From Bacteroidota bacterium (GTDB taxonomy: Bacteria; Bacteroidota; Bacteroidia; Chitinophagales; Chitinophagaceae): a DNA stretch of 64,000 bases. Under the pieces are notes generated by a model. It saw only the letters and a list, made by a program, of their open reading frames with translations, was not told where the DNA came from and searched no databases. The translations under genes and the position numbers were made by a program. The stretch spans positions 744,001 to 808,000 of the forward strand of contig JADJJH010000001.1 of assembly GCA_016706595.1 (NCBI GenBank). Reading direction: 5' to 3'. Of this stretch, positions 36,601 through 45,484 are shown in pieces (position 1 is the stretch's first letter; each line of letters starts with the position of its first letter).

Positions 36601-39600
36601 AGTTACGTAATAGGTTCCTTGTGTAGCAGCAGTGATTGTTTGCGTAGTAGCACCTGTCGACCACAAATAAGATACAGCCGCGGATGAACTTAAAATGGTA
36701 TTGGCACTGATACAAATGGTTGTGCCACCATTGGCAGTTATAACCGGTTGAGTTGGAAAAATTATTGTAACCGGAATTACATTACTCATACTCGTACATC
36801 CTGTTACACTATCTGTAATTTCAACTGAATAATTACCTGAACCAGTAGCTGCGAATGAACTGCCGTATACAAAGTAAGGTGCTAAACAATTGCAATAAAT
36901 ATTATAGGAATAGTAAATAATCGGACTTCCATTTAAGAACCATCGGAAACTAGTGTGCGGCGAACCTGTTGCATTCATCACCACAGAACTTCCCGAACAA
37001 ACCGTTGTTGGTCCTGCTGCAGCTAAATTACCTGTTGGTAATGCATGTACTAAAACATTCGCAAAAGCCGTATCACTGCATCCACCGGTTTCGGTGGTAA
37101 TAACTGATACATTTTGTGTGCTTGAAATGGTTACCGATTGTGAGGTGGATCCATTGCTCCAAAGATAACTTACCCCTGAAGCCGGCGAAGCAGTTAAAAC
37201 TACATTATTGCCAAAACAAAATGTAGTAGGTCCGTTAGCTGCAATACTTGCCGTTGGATGAACATTTACATTGGTTGGTGTTGACCACGATTTACAGCCA
37301 AATGCATTATAGACGGTATCAACATAAACACCAGATTGATTAATTACTTGTGACTGTCCGGTAAAACCATTACTCCAAATATTATTACTTGCTGCACTCG
37401 AAGTGAGTGTTACACTTCCTCCATTACAAAATGAAAGTGGTCCATTAGCAGTCACAATTGGCGTTGCAGGAACAGGATTCACTGTAATACTGATTACATT
37501 TGAATTTGCTGGACAACCATTTGAATCCACTACCGAAACTGAATAGGTACCTAAAATACCGGTTGTGATTGAGGAGCTCGTTGCGCCGGTTGACCATACA
37601 TAACTCAAGGATGGCGATGCAGATAAAGTTACTGTTTGACCTGCACAAATTGTTGTTGGTCCGCTCGCTGATATCGTAACTTGACCATAAGGAAACACAG
37701 AGGTTTGCACACCAGCAGATGTTGATTTACATCCGTTGGCAGCGGTAACAGTTACGGCAAAATATCCAGCGGTATCCACAGTAAACGAAGGAATGCTTAA
37801 GCCATTATTCCATAAAATATTACTGCTTGCACTTGAGGTAAGTGTAACATTGCTTCCAGCACATAATGCCGCTGGCCCGCTTAAACTAATCGTTGGAACC
37901 GGTGGAGGAATTAATGCATTGATTACAATCGATGAAGTTCCTGTACATCCATAGCCATCAACAACTGTCACAGAATAAGTTCCTCCGGCAGTAATCATTT
38001 GCTTACGAGTTGTTGAACCCGATGACCATAGGTAAGAATTGAACCCTACAGTTGCTAATAAACTATCGGTACTTCCTTGGCAAAATATAGGACTGGTAGT
38101 GATATTTACAATTGGATGATGAACATTTACTAACATAGGTAATGAAGCACCCGGACAATTAGTTGCATCGGTTACAATCACTACATAATTACCCGAATCG
38201 CGTGCAACAAATGATTGTCCTGTACCCACAACTGTATTATTATAAATCCATTGATAAGATGAGTACCCACTATTCGCGGTTAATATAGTACTATCGCCAT
38301 AACAAAATTCTAATGGACGATTATTCGTTACAGTGGGTGTTGGTGTAGATGCACAAGGCGAAACTACAATAGCCGTTGTAAACGATTTTCCCCATGCACC
38401 ATCAAGTCCTTTAAAACGTGTAATTAATCTATGCATACCCACCGGAATACCAGTACTTAATATTGTAGCCTGGGCTTGTTCTAAAGCATTTGCATAAGCT
38501 CCGTTAAGTGCAACAATCACAATGGGTGGTGAATTATCAACACGTACTTCGCCTTGCACCACTCTTAGATCTCTTGCATACAAACTATCTTCAATAGTAA
38601 TAACAAGCTTAAAAGGCGAGCTCCAATTATTGGCTACATCTTTAAATCGAACGCAAATGGTATGTAAGCCTGATGACAAAACCGGTACATTATTTTTCAA
38701 ACCCGATTCAATGGCATTATCATAATTGCCATCAAATGCAATTAAGGTCATAGGGTTATTTAAAGTATCATTATCCCAATATAATTGTCCGGTTGCCACA
38801 TTGATATTTCGATATGACAAAGGGTTATCTGCCACAAAAACAGTCTTAAACACCGGGCCCCAATTCGTTGGTATCGAATCGCGCATTTGTACATTCAAAG
38901 TATGTAAACCAACGGTAGTAGCGGTAATGGTTTGTAGGGCAGCCTCAATAGGACTATTATAGTTTCCGTCGAAGGCAATCATATTTATTGCGCCGGCCTG
39001 ATTATTATCTATCCATATTCGAGCCATATCAACACGAAGTGCACGAACACTATCAATTAAATTATCGAATTTGATCGCGGTAGTAAAGGTCGGACTGTAA
39101 TTTCCACTTCCATTAGGATCAAGAAGTTGAACATTCAATTTATGCAATCCTGCTGAAGTAAATGAAGATAGTGGTGTAGCGGTAGCAAAATCATTGATGG
39201 CATTTCCTGCATTTCCATTCACAATGATTAATCCAACTGAAGTTCCTAAATTATTATCCCACCAAGCTCTTCCTAAAGCGGCTGAAATTAATCGTGTAAA
39301 ATTTAAGGCAGTATCAAATTTCACAACAGTAGAAAATGCTTGACTATAATTTCCACTTCCATTAGGATCCAATAATTGTACACTTAATTTATGTGAACCG
39401 GCTGAACTAAAACTCGATAAAGCTGTAGCGGTTACAAAACTATTGATGGCATTTCCTGCATTTCCATTTATGATTAATAAACCTACCGATGAACCCAAGT
39501 TACTATCCCAGTAAGCTCTGCCCATTACTGCCGAAATAATACGTGTAAACGAAGCAGGCGATTCAACTGAAATGACGGTGGTAAATGGCGGACTCCATTG

Positions 39601-40092
39601 TCCGGTTGCATCTACAACCTGAACACTTATTTTATGCGAACCTGCCGATGGAAAAGTGGCTAGCGGTGTTGAATTTACAAACGAATTGATGGCATCACCC
39701 ACATTACCATTATAGATAATTAAATTCGTAGCACCTGCAATATTTGCATCCCAATACATACGAGCTAAGTTTACATTGATACTTCTTGCAGTTCCTGCCG
39801 TTTCTACACTTAACGTTGTTTTAAAAACCGGGCTCCAATGATTCAATGAATCTTTTATTCGAATATTGATGGTATGCTTACCGACAGGTAATGTTACGGT
39901 TGCTGATTGAATTGCTGTTCGCAATACATCGTTTGCATTGCCTTGTAAGGTTACAGCAGTTCCTGCACCTTGTCCGGGATCAGTATCAAAGAAAAACTCT
40001 GCAGCGGTAATTTTTCCACGCCCAACTTGAGCATGTAAATCACCTATCCCGACTACCAGCATGAGCAGCAAGCCTTGTATAAATAATTTCAT
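33616..40092 (-). CDS. Giant SprB-repeat/Ig-like surface protein
   Basis: 2158 residues with a signal peptide (LLLMLVVGIGDLHAQ). There are seven N-terminal modules of about 75-80 residues (about 25-575; pattern ARxYWD..GN..AI..G.H...WSP.F; modules 3 and 4 are almost identical). About ten Ig-like modules follow (580-1360; PTTxCxGxxVTL, then WSTGATTQ, GTYxVTVTDxxGC). Next are seven SprB repeats (about 1360-1887; CFGSTDGSATVYPSGGTAPY type) and one more Ig-like unit. The C terminus has two dockerin/EF-hand-like Ca sites (DGNIDLLDAS, DMNGDGNVDILDM). SprB itself is the gliding adhesin of flavobacteria; this protein is probably a cell-surface adhesin. No clear YPNP-type T9SS tail was seen. Confidence 0.85.
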   Translation of the reverse strand: MKLFIQGLLLMLVVGIGDLHAQVGRGKITAAEFFFDTDPGQGAGTAVTLQGNANDVLRTAIQSATVTLPVGKHTINIRIKDSLNHWSPVFKTTLSVETAGTARSINVNLARMYWDANIAGATNLIIYNGNVGDAINSFVNSTPLATFPSAGSHKISVQVVDATGQWSPPFTTVISVESPASFTRIISAVMGRAYWDSNLGSSVGLLIINGNAGNAINSFVTATALSSFSSAGSHKLSVQLLDPNGSGNYSQAFSTVVKFDTALNFTRLISAALGRAWWDNNLGTSVGLIIVNGNAGNAINDFATATPLSSFTSAGLHKLNVQLLDPNGSGNYSPTFTTAIKFDNLIDSVRALRVDMARIWIDNNQAGAINMIAFDGNYNSPIEAALQTITATTVGLHTLNVQMRDSIPTNWGPVFKTVFVADNPLSYRNINVATGQLYWDNDTLNNPMTLIAFDGNYDNAIESGLKNNVPVLSSGLHTICVRFKDVANNWSSPFKLVITIEDSLYARDLRVVQGEVRVDNSPPIVIVALNGAYANALEQAQATILSTGIPVGMHRLITRFKGLDGAWGKSFTTAIVVSPCASTPTPTVTNNRPLEFCYGDSTILTANSGYSSYQWIYNNTVVGTGQSFVARDSGNYVVIVTDATNCPGASLPMLVNVHHPIVNITTSPIFCQGSTDSLLATVGFNSYLWSSGSTTRKQMITAGGTYSVTVVDGYGCTGTSSIVINALIPPPVPTISLSGPAALCAGSNVTLTSSASSNILWNNGLSIPSFTVDTAGYFAVTVTAANGCKSTSAGVQTSVFPYGQVTISASGPTTICAGQTVTLSASPSLSYVWSTGATSSSITTGILGTYSVSVVDSNGCPANSNVISITVNPVPATPIVTANGPLSFCNGGSVTLTSSAASNNIWSNGFTGQSQVINQSGVYVDTVYNAFGCKSWSTPTNVNVHPTASIAANGPTTFCFGNNVVLTASPASGVSYLWSNGSTSQSVTISSTQNVSVITTETGGCSDTAFANVLVHALPTGNLAAAGPTTVCSGSSVVMNATGSPHTSFRWFLNGSPIIYYSYNIYCNCLAPYFVYGSSFAATGSGNYSVEITDSVTGCTSMSNVIPVTIIFPTQPVITANGGTTICISANTILSSSAAVSYLWSTGATTQTITAATQGTYYVTTTDMYGCQSTSVNTPVTFFPVANITANGPTTFCAGSNVSLTAHPVGTYAWTNGSTNASINNITSNGTYGVTVTDANGCTSTATPVSIVVNPLPSGSITAAGPTTVCSGNTVTFNATGSANTKFRWFVNGGPITNYFYSWQCSCYIPYYTYGSSFSTGTAGVYSAEIIDTLTDCVSMSNNFTVTILSLPIPVITQTVTIPCNGGANASLSVSASGTVSPYTFVWSTGSTNTSISNLIAGNYYVTATDANTCSASVSYQVNQPLVVSAFASTPTNTRGYNVSCFGSTDGSATVYPSGGTAPYTFVWSTGATTQTINGIGAGTYTVTVHDANNCAQATATVTLVQPAAVGITLTKSLFYGGNNISCNGGSNGSITAIPSGGTANFTYLWSNGQITQTATGLGVGTYSVVITDSVGCTTSASATLTQPAVLSKTITKSNYTGYGVSCFGSNNGFINITPNGGTAPYHYYWTDTAYTQNRTSLMAKTYHVTITDTLGCSISDSIVITQPTQIVSTTTGSMLNCYGDSNGVATVSVNGGNAPYSYAWASGATTSTATNLKANFYLVTVTDSRGCTHVNQAEVQQPTQVNAYAFGTFIGCGTQIGLLSVTGSGGFGPYTYLWSNGSTASFQTNKPIGTYTVSVTDTHGCWDTATAIILSPPTLSASVTDFHTTCDSITTVPAGTLSVSVSGGVTPYLYYWSNGETTSTINNLSTGTYSVIVTDANGCTVVPVAGVYNNDPATIFGEDTICNGNLAALSTLPGLSFVWANSGGVVGSTQNVSLGAGTYTLTATNLNGCINSDSITIVSQQCNTYLNLKAYLQSYYAGLGLMHPVMMNQSVGSNPSITDSITVELHASTPPYAKVVGKKVLLNTNGTTATIQYPTSIGSFYIVVKHRNAVETWSADSVYFGVAPVNYDFTTAASKAYGDNMIEVESGKWAFYSGDLFLDGNIDLLDASTLDQDIANFMYGYMSTDMNGDGNVDILDMPLLEMNLFGFISVVAP

Positions 40093-40186
40093 TTGTTTAT
40101 TTTTTTTTGAATGGATAAATAAGATTTACCATTGTCATTTTCGCAAACTACCATCCATGTGTTAAGTCATGTTGGTATCACTTTTG

Positions 40187-41422
40187 CTATTTATCAAAAC
40201 CAGTTGCATTGATATTGATAGTTCCATTGATCATTACGCGTCGAGGAGCAGTAAGCATGATTACCCTTGCCCAATCGGTAGAGGTAATTGGCATAAAGTT
40301 CGTGAGTGTAAATGAGCCTCCATAACAGCCTGCATCATTGCGAGTTAAATTAATATCATCAAAAGCGGCATCCGGATTTCCACCGTTAACCGTGTTTGAT
40401 AAAACATCCGTATTTAATCCTTCTGCGTTTAGCGTTGTATTTACTGCTGAACCATTTGTGCCATCATTAGTGATACCGGTGATATTAAAATTATTAGCAT
40501 AATTGTAATGAACACTAAAATTTCCACCATTAAAATAGTAGGCGTAATTATAAATTGTAGACATTACCAAATTATTCTGCACTTCGGTATATGAACTTGC
40601 GCCTGTAGTGAGTACAATGCCATAGGCAAGAATATATGTAGGCTTTACAATGGTATTATTAAATACTGTATTAGTACCTGCATTTGAGTTTTTTGAATTT
40701 GATGACCAGATTCCATAATTCACATAATGCCCCGGATAACTTAGCGTGATGAAATTATTTTGAATATTGAAAAATTGTGAAGTAGAGTTCCAGGTAATAG
40801 CCCCCAAATTTGATGGCGTGTAGAAATTGATTTTATTCCCGATTATCCAAACCGAATCTGTAGGATTATTTACTGAAGCATCGGTATTGACAATAATCTG
40901 ATCAGGAATAACATTTCCTAAAACTTTACCAAAACGCATGGTTACGCCACCTTTAATGTAATTGCTGGCACAAATTAAATTGTAATTATCGTGGTTGAAT
41001 GAAATGCTTCCAGTAGTCAATGAATCGTAAATTATATTTATGGTACTTCGAGCACCCACCGGAGAAGCAATAGTGGATTGAATTCCACCGGTTAATAATC
41101 GCATTCCTGAAATGGTAAGTGAAATACCCGCTGTAGCAGGTGCCACATTAATGTTTCCATCAATCGAGTAAAATCCGCCTTCAGTGGCCGATAATATTTG
41201 TAAACTTTTATTGATTAATAAAGTGCCTTCAGTAAAAGCAGCGGCGTGTGGGGTAACAATAATTCGATCGTTTGCACTAGCTGCTGCAATAGCTGCACCT
41301 AAAGTAGCATAAGCGCCACCGGCTCCACCTGAAACTACCAATCGATCTACTGCAAAAATTTGTTGTGTAACAAATAGTAGCGATAAGGTGTATATAATTT
41401 TATAGAGATATATTTTTTTCAT
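40187..41422 (-). CDS. Secreted right-handed beta-helix protein, paralogue 1
   Basis: 411 residues from the ATG at 41422, which opens a normal signal peptide (MKKIYLYKIIYTLSLLFVTQ, cut after FA). The mature part starts RLVVSGGAGGAYATLGAAIA, the pectate-lyase/right-handed beta-helix opening, with strands such as GNINVAPATAGISLTISGM. It ends with TSTDWARVIMLTAPRRVMING. It is a tandem paralogue of the next gene (41463-42704), 40 bp apart, same order of blocks. No catalytic residues are recognised, so a binding or structural surface role is as likely as lyase activity. Confidence 0.75.
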   Translation of the reverse strand: MKKIYLYKIIYTLSLLFVTQQIFAVDRLVVSGGAGGAYATLGAAIAAASANDRIIVTPHAAAFTEGTLLINKSLQILSATEGGFYSIDGNINVAPATAGISLTISGMRLLTGGIQSTIASPVGARSTINIIYDSLTTGSISFNHDNYNLICASNYIKGGVTMRFGKVLGNVIPDQIIVNTDASVNNPTDSVWIIGNKINFYTPSNLGAITWNSTSQFFNIQNNFITLSYPGHYVNYGIWSSNSKNSNAGTNTVFNNTIVKPTYILAYGIVLTTGASSYTEVQNNLVMSTIYNYAYYFNGGNFSVHYNYANNFNITGITNDGTNGSAVNTTLNAEGLNTDVLSNTVNGGNPDAAFDDINLTRNDAGCYGGSFTLTNFMPITSTDWARVIMLTAPRRVMINGTININATGFDK

Positions 41423-41462
41423 TTTTATTTTTTTATTGAGTAAATCCAAATCAAATCAAGTG

Positions 41463-42704
41463 TTATTTATCAAAACCTGTTGCTTTCACATTTATGGTAC
41501 CATTGACCATTACACGACGAAATACGGTAACCAAAATAACACGAGCCCAATCGCTTGCTGTAATCGGAAAGAAATTATCGAGGGTATATGAACCACCATA
41601 GCAACCTACATCATTGCGAGTTAAATTAATATCAGCAAAGGCCGAATCGGGTGTACCTCCATTAATAGTATTTGATAAAACATTTGTATTTAAACCTTCA
41701 GCATTAAGGGTTGTATTTGTAGCTGCTTGGTTGGTTCCATCATTGGTAACGCCTGTCCAGTTAAAGTTGTTTGCATAATTATAATGGGCATTAAAATTCC
41801 CACCACTAAATGAAAAGGCATAATAATAGATAGTAGAATGTAACAAATTATTATAAAAATCGGTATTCGATGTGCCATTGGTTGCAATGGTATATCCATA
41901 TAAAATTCTTCCTGATGCTTTATAAACCGTATTATTGATCATAGAATTTGTTCCTAATAATGAGGGTTTCGAATTTGTAACATACACCCCATAAGTCATG
42001 GCATCACCACCATAAGTTTGACTGATAAAATTGTTTTGAATACTAAAAAATTGGGAAGTTGAGCTCCAAACTATAGCACCAGAGGTTGCACTCGAATACC
42101 ACAAAATTTTATTGCCAATAATTTGCACGGTATCCGTAGGGTTATTTACCGATGCATCAGTACTTACAATAATTTGTCCATTCATATAATTGCCAATAAT
42201 TCTACCATAACGCATTCCTACACCAGTTGAAATAAAATTACTAGCAGCGGTTAAATTGTAATTATCATGGGCAATAGAAATTCCACCTGATAGAATCGAA
42301 TCATTTAAAATATTAATTACGCCTCTTGCCCCTACAGGCGCTACCGCAGTAGTTTGAATGGCACCAGTTAATAATTTCATGCCTATTATTGTAATATTTG
42401 AACCGGCTAAAGTTGGAGCAATATTAATGTTACCATCTACGGTATAAAATGCGCCTTCGTTGGCCGATAATATTTGAATACTTTTATTAATTAAAATCGT
42501 TCCTTCTGTATACGAAGCGCCATTCAATTGCGGATATACGATAATTCTATCATTTGCACTCGCTGCAGCCAATGCTGCATTTATCGAGGCATAGGTACCT
42601 CCTGCACCGCCTGCATTCACTACTAAATCGGTTGCTTTTGTTTGATAAGCACTGAGACTACCTATCATTAAACAAACCAGCAATTTCATAACTTTACTTT
42701 TCAT
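41463..42704 (-). CDS. Secreted right-handed beta-helix protein, paralogue 2
   Basis: 413 residues; the ATG at 42704 begins a signal peptide (KLLVCLMIGSLSAYQTKA), while the longer frame adds no sense. Blocks parallel paralogue 1: LVVNAGGAGGTYASINAALAA, ANDRIIVYP, GNINIAPTLAG, GLNTNVLSNTINGGTPDSAF, NLTRNDVGCYGGSYTL, ending TINVKATGFDK. Both proteins end with the same TGFDK pentapeptide. The pair arose by duplication and has diverged throughout. It is upstream of the giant SprB-like gene in the same direction. Confidence 0.75.
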   Translation of the reverse strand: MKSKVMKLLVCLMIGSLSAYQTKATDLVVNAGGAGGTYASINAALAAASANDRIIVYPQLNGASYTEGTILINKSIQILSANEGAFYTVDGNINIAPTLAGSNITIIGMKLLTGAIQTTAVAPVGARGVINILNDSILSGGISIAHDNYNLTAASNFISTGVGMRYGRIIGNYMNGQIIVSTDASVNNPTDTVQIIGNKILWYSSATSGAIVWSSTSQFFSIQNNFISQTYGGDAMTYGVYVTNSKPSLLGTNSMINNTVYKASGRILYGYTIATNGTSNTDFYNNLLHSTIYYYAFSFSGGNFNAHYNYANNFNWTGVTNDGTNQAATNTTLNAEGLNTNVLSNTINGGTPDSAFADINLTRNDVGCYGGSYTLDNFFPITASDWARVILVTVFRRVMVNGTINVKATGFDK

Positions 42705-42948
42705 AATAATATGTTTTTTGTTTTTAATCAGGGCGTAAAGGTATAAAAAGCCATTTAACTCTTTATACCTTATACAGGGTATATTCAAAAAATATTTCCT
42801 TTTGATAAATATAAAAATGCTTATGCCCCCAATTACAATTTCTCTCAATTCAACATCCTACATGGGGACCCTCCGAAAATTTAGTAAGCAGTTGGCGGTA
42901 AAAAGTAGGCAGTTTGTATTCGCAACTCATAAACACTTTACTCTACCA

Positions 42949-42956
42949 TATATTTG
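42949..42956 (+). promoter_or_regulatory. -7 box (TATATTTG) directly before the thioesterase gene
   Basis: A perfect TAnnTTTG box ending 7 bp before the ATG at 42964. Transcription would begin at or next to the start codon, so the mRNA may be nearly leaderless. It also supports the start at 42964 over upstream in-frame starts. Confidence 0.45.
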
Positions 42957-42963
42957 CTATGCA

Positions 42964-43371
42964 ATGAAAACACCATTTACCCAAGGCGATACTAAACAAT
43001 ATTCTAGAATCATTAATCCTACCGATATCGCGAGCTTCGAAAGTGGTACCGTACATGAAGTATATTCAACTTTCGCAATAGCCCGTGACGCTGAATGGAG
43101 CGGTCGATTATTTGTGTTAGAAATGAAAGAAGATCATGAAGAAGGTATTGGCACATTTATTCATGTCAATCATATAAGTCCTGCCTTTGTTTCACAGGAA
43201 ATTACTTTTGTTTCCACCTTCGAAGAGATTACTGAACGTAAAGAAATCATCACATCATTTAAAGCGTATTGTGACGATCGTTTGATAGCTGAAGGAAAGC
43301 AAGGACAAAAAATTCTACCTAAAGAAAAAATAGAGCAATTGTTTAAGCAGATAACCATGCCTATTAATTGA
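42964..43371 (+). CDS. FlK-like hotdog-fold thioesterase
   Basis: 135 residues from the ATG at 42964; upstream in-frame starts add nonconserved residues and would run through the promoter. The core VHEVYSTFAIARDAEWSGRL, then GTFIHVNHISPAFVSQEITF, matches fluoroacetyl-CoA-thioesterase-like hotdog proteins (the conserved His is in VNHISP). The C-terminal AEGKQGQKILPKEKI is also typical. It probably hydrolyses acyl-CoA thioesters in the cytosol; the substrate is unknown. It stands alone on the plus strand among minus-strand secretion genes. Confidence 0.75.
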   Translation: MKTPFTQGDTKQYSRIINPTDIASFESGTVHEVYSTFAIARDAEWSGRLFVLEMKEDHEEGIGTFIHVNHISPAFVSQEITFVSTFEEITERKEIITSFKAYCDDRLIAEGKQGQKILPKEKIEQLFKQITMPIN

Positions 43372-43400
43372 GTGACTACAAGAAAAACTAATCTGCAAAT

Positions 43401-44216
43401 TTATTCAATCAAAAGTTTACCAAATGAATCTGCACAACCTGTAAACTTGCAACGATAGTTATATAAACCATCTACAAGTTTGGGAAGAGATCTATAAACT
43501 TTATTATTTCCTTCAGGTAAGATACAGCTATAGACTTGTTGTCCTAAACTATTATACAACACAAATACTCCTTCGCTTTTACATTCATATTCAATATTTA
43601 TTTCGCTTGAAGCAGGGTTGGGGTAAATACTAACTCCTTTATTTTCTAAAGCATAATTAGTTGTTGAAACTGGCCAATTGCAGAGGGAAAGTGAAAAGAC
43701 AGCACCCATCGGGCATCCGTGTATTATTGAATCAAGTACTGTTATCGAATCAATCATTCCGCTTATTTTTGTATTTTCCCATCCACATCCATTATATGAT
43801 GGGCTTGTGACATCACCATCAGATGTAAGTATTGCCAGTGGTTGACAAGCATTTGCTGTACCTGGAAAAGGGATGGCATAGTGCAGCCCGTTAACATACA
43901 GTTTTACCACCTCAGAATCAAGAGAGCTACCATCTATCGAACCAAAATTAATAAATAGTTCATTGATAGGTGGTGTGAAAGTAAATGTATAACCCCCATT
44001 ATTGCAAGACCAAGGCAACGGGTAATTATGCATACCAATATGATAAGGACCCATCGTATTATTGCAATACGTTAGCGTATCTACAGATCCAAAGGCTTTC
44101 ACATTTACACTATACCCATTAACTAATTGAGTAAAGTTTGTATGGGATACTCTGCATTGAGCGAACGCTTAAGATTGCATCAAAAGATGCAAAGTAAGAA
44201 GTATTAAACCTTTCAT
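43401..44216 (-). pseudogene. T9SS-tailed secreted protein with an in-frame stop in the signal peptide
   Basis: From the ATG at 44216 (overlapping the stop of the upstream gene as TAATG) the frame reads MKGLILLTLHLLMQS, then TAA (44169-44171), then continues in the same frame as AFAQCRVSHTNFTQ. It runs to a full T9SS tail (IYPNPASSEINIEYE to FGKLLIE). The paralogue at 44216-45034 has a matching signal peptide ending FAQCKVTH, so the stop is a nonsense change and not a wrong start. The remaining 233-residue frame starts only at a GTG (44102) and lacks a signal. Either a pseudogene or a sequence error at one base. Confidence 0.8.
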
Positions 44217-45034
44217 TAATTTAAGATTAATAGTTTACCAAATGCATCTGCACAACCTTCAAACTTGCAACGATAGTTATATAAACCATCTACAACTTTG
44301 GGAAGAGTTCTATAAATTTTATTACTACCTTCAGGTAATATACAGCTATATACTTGTTGTCCTAGGCTATTATACAACACAAATACTCCTTCGCTTCTAC
44401 ATTCATATTCAATATTTATTTCGCTTGAAGCAGGATTAGGGTAAATTCTTACTCCTTTATTAATTATACCATAATTAGTTGTTGATACCGGCCAATTGCA
44501 AAGTGAAAGTGAAAAGACAGCACCGTTCCCACAACCAACAATCACTGAATCTAATATCTCGACCGAATCAATTAAGCCTGTTATTTGCGTACCCTCCCAA
44601 CCTGCAATATTCCAATTTGGACTTGCAATATCTCCATTGGGAGTTAGAATGGCTAACTGTTGGCAGTTCAACGTATTGCCTACAGAGGGTATCGAATAAT
44701 GTAAACCATTAACAAAAACCATTACTATTTCAGAGTCAGAAGACATTCCATTTATACTCCCAAAAGATAAAAATAATTCAGAAACTGGAGGATTGAATGA
44801 ATATTTATAAGCCCCGCTTTTGCAACTAAATGGTAAAGGATTATAATGTACACCAATCACATAGGGCCCTAATAATTCATCACAATAAGTTAATGTATCT
44901 ACATCACCAGTATGTGATACCGTAACAAAATGTCCATTTACATTCATTGTGCCACTTAGATGAGTAACCTTGCATTGTGCAAAAATCACATATGAGAGCA
45001 TGTTCAAAATTGAAAATAAAATAACTCTTTTCAT
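44216..45034 (-). CDS. Small secreted protein with T9SS type A sorting domain
   Basis: 272 residues: signal peptide (MKRVILFSILNMLSYVIFAQ), a beta-rich domain with DTLTYCDELLGPYVIGVHYN, PFSCKSGAYKYSFNPPVSELFLSFGSI and ILDSVIVGCGNGAVFSLS, and a type A T9SS tail beginning RIYPNPASSEINIEYE. T9SS cargo crosses the outer membrane and is released or anchored via A-LPS. Its ATG overlaps the previous stop (TAATG), and its stop overlaps the next start in the same way. The ligand or function of the beta domain is not recognised. Paralogue of the broken gene downstream. Confidence 0.8.
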   Translation of the reverse strand: MKRVILFSILNMLSYVIFAQCKVTHLSGTMNVNGHFVTVSHTGDVDTLTYCDELLGPYVIGVHYNPLPFSCKSGAYKYSFNPPVSELFLSFGSINGMSSDSEIVMVFVNGLHYSIPSVGNTLNCQQLAILTPNGDIASPNWNIAGWEGTQITGLIDSVEILDSVIVGCGNGAVFSLSLCNWPVSTTNYGIINKGVRIYPNPASSEINIEYECRSEGVFVLYNSLGQQVYSCILPEGSNKIYRTLPKVVDGLYNYRCKFEGCADAFGKLLILN

Positions 45035-45375
45035 TAGTGAATAATTGAGAGTTTACCTAAAACAGTTTCACATCCCTCAAAACTACATTTGTAGTAATAC
45101 ATACCGGCACTAAAGCTATGTACTTGCATTTGCACTTTTCGTTTCCCTTCACTTAATTCGGTTGAAAGTACAACTTGTCCCATACGATTTTTTAGTTCAA
45201 ATTTTCCTTTTTGAGAACAAGTGTATTCAACAATTATGGTTGAGTTTGCAGGGTTCGGGTATACATTTATTATACTGCCAGATGAATTATTTGGAACACT
45301 AAATAGTTGATTATTATTAACCAAGGCATCAAGCTGGCTTGTATATAACGAATCCAAGTTCAAGTCATTATCCAT
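45034..45375 (-). CDS. T9SS sorting domain without a signal peptide (probable gene remnant)
   Basis: 113 residues. After a short acidic start (MDNDLNLDSLYTSQLDALVN) it is nearly all type A T9SS tail: INVYPNPANSTIIVEYTC, NRMGQVVLSTELSEGKRKV, YYYKCSFEGCETVLGKLSI. There is no signal peptide and no functional domain, so it cannot be exported as it stands. It is probably the 3' remnant of a larger gene. It still overlaps the next gene by TAATG. The tail shares the YxCxFxGC pattern with its two neighbours, so all three come from one family. Confidence 0.65.
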   Translation of the reverse strand: MDNDLNLDSLYTSQLDALVNNNQLFSVPNNSSGSIINVYPNPANSTIIVEYTCSQKGKFELKNRMGQVVLSTELSEGKRKVQMQVHSFSAGMYYYKCSFEGCETVLGKLSIIH

Positions 45376-45484
45376 GTTTTTGAGACTGTAAATTTTTCAT
45401 AGTAGTAGTTTTAGTTTCTAAAGATATAAATTAAATTTTTATATTTTCAAAGCATAATATTTAATACCGAAATGATATCTATCA

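Noticed and set aside
33616..40092. Several 60-110-residue plus-strand ORFs opposite the adhesin
   Set aside because: They mirror the repetitive Thr/Val/Gly-rich coding strand and have no independent start signals or domains.
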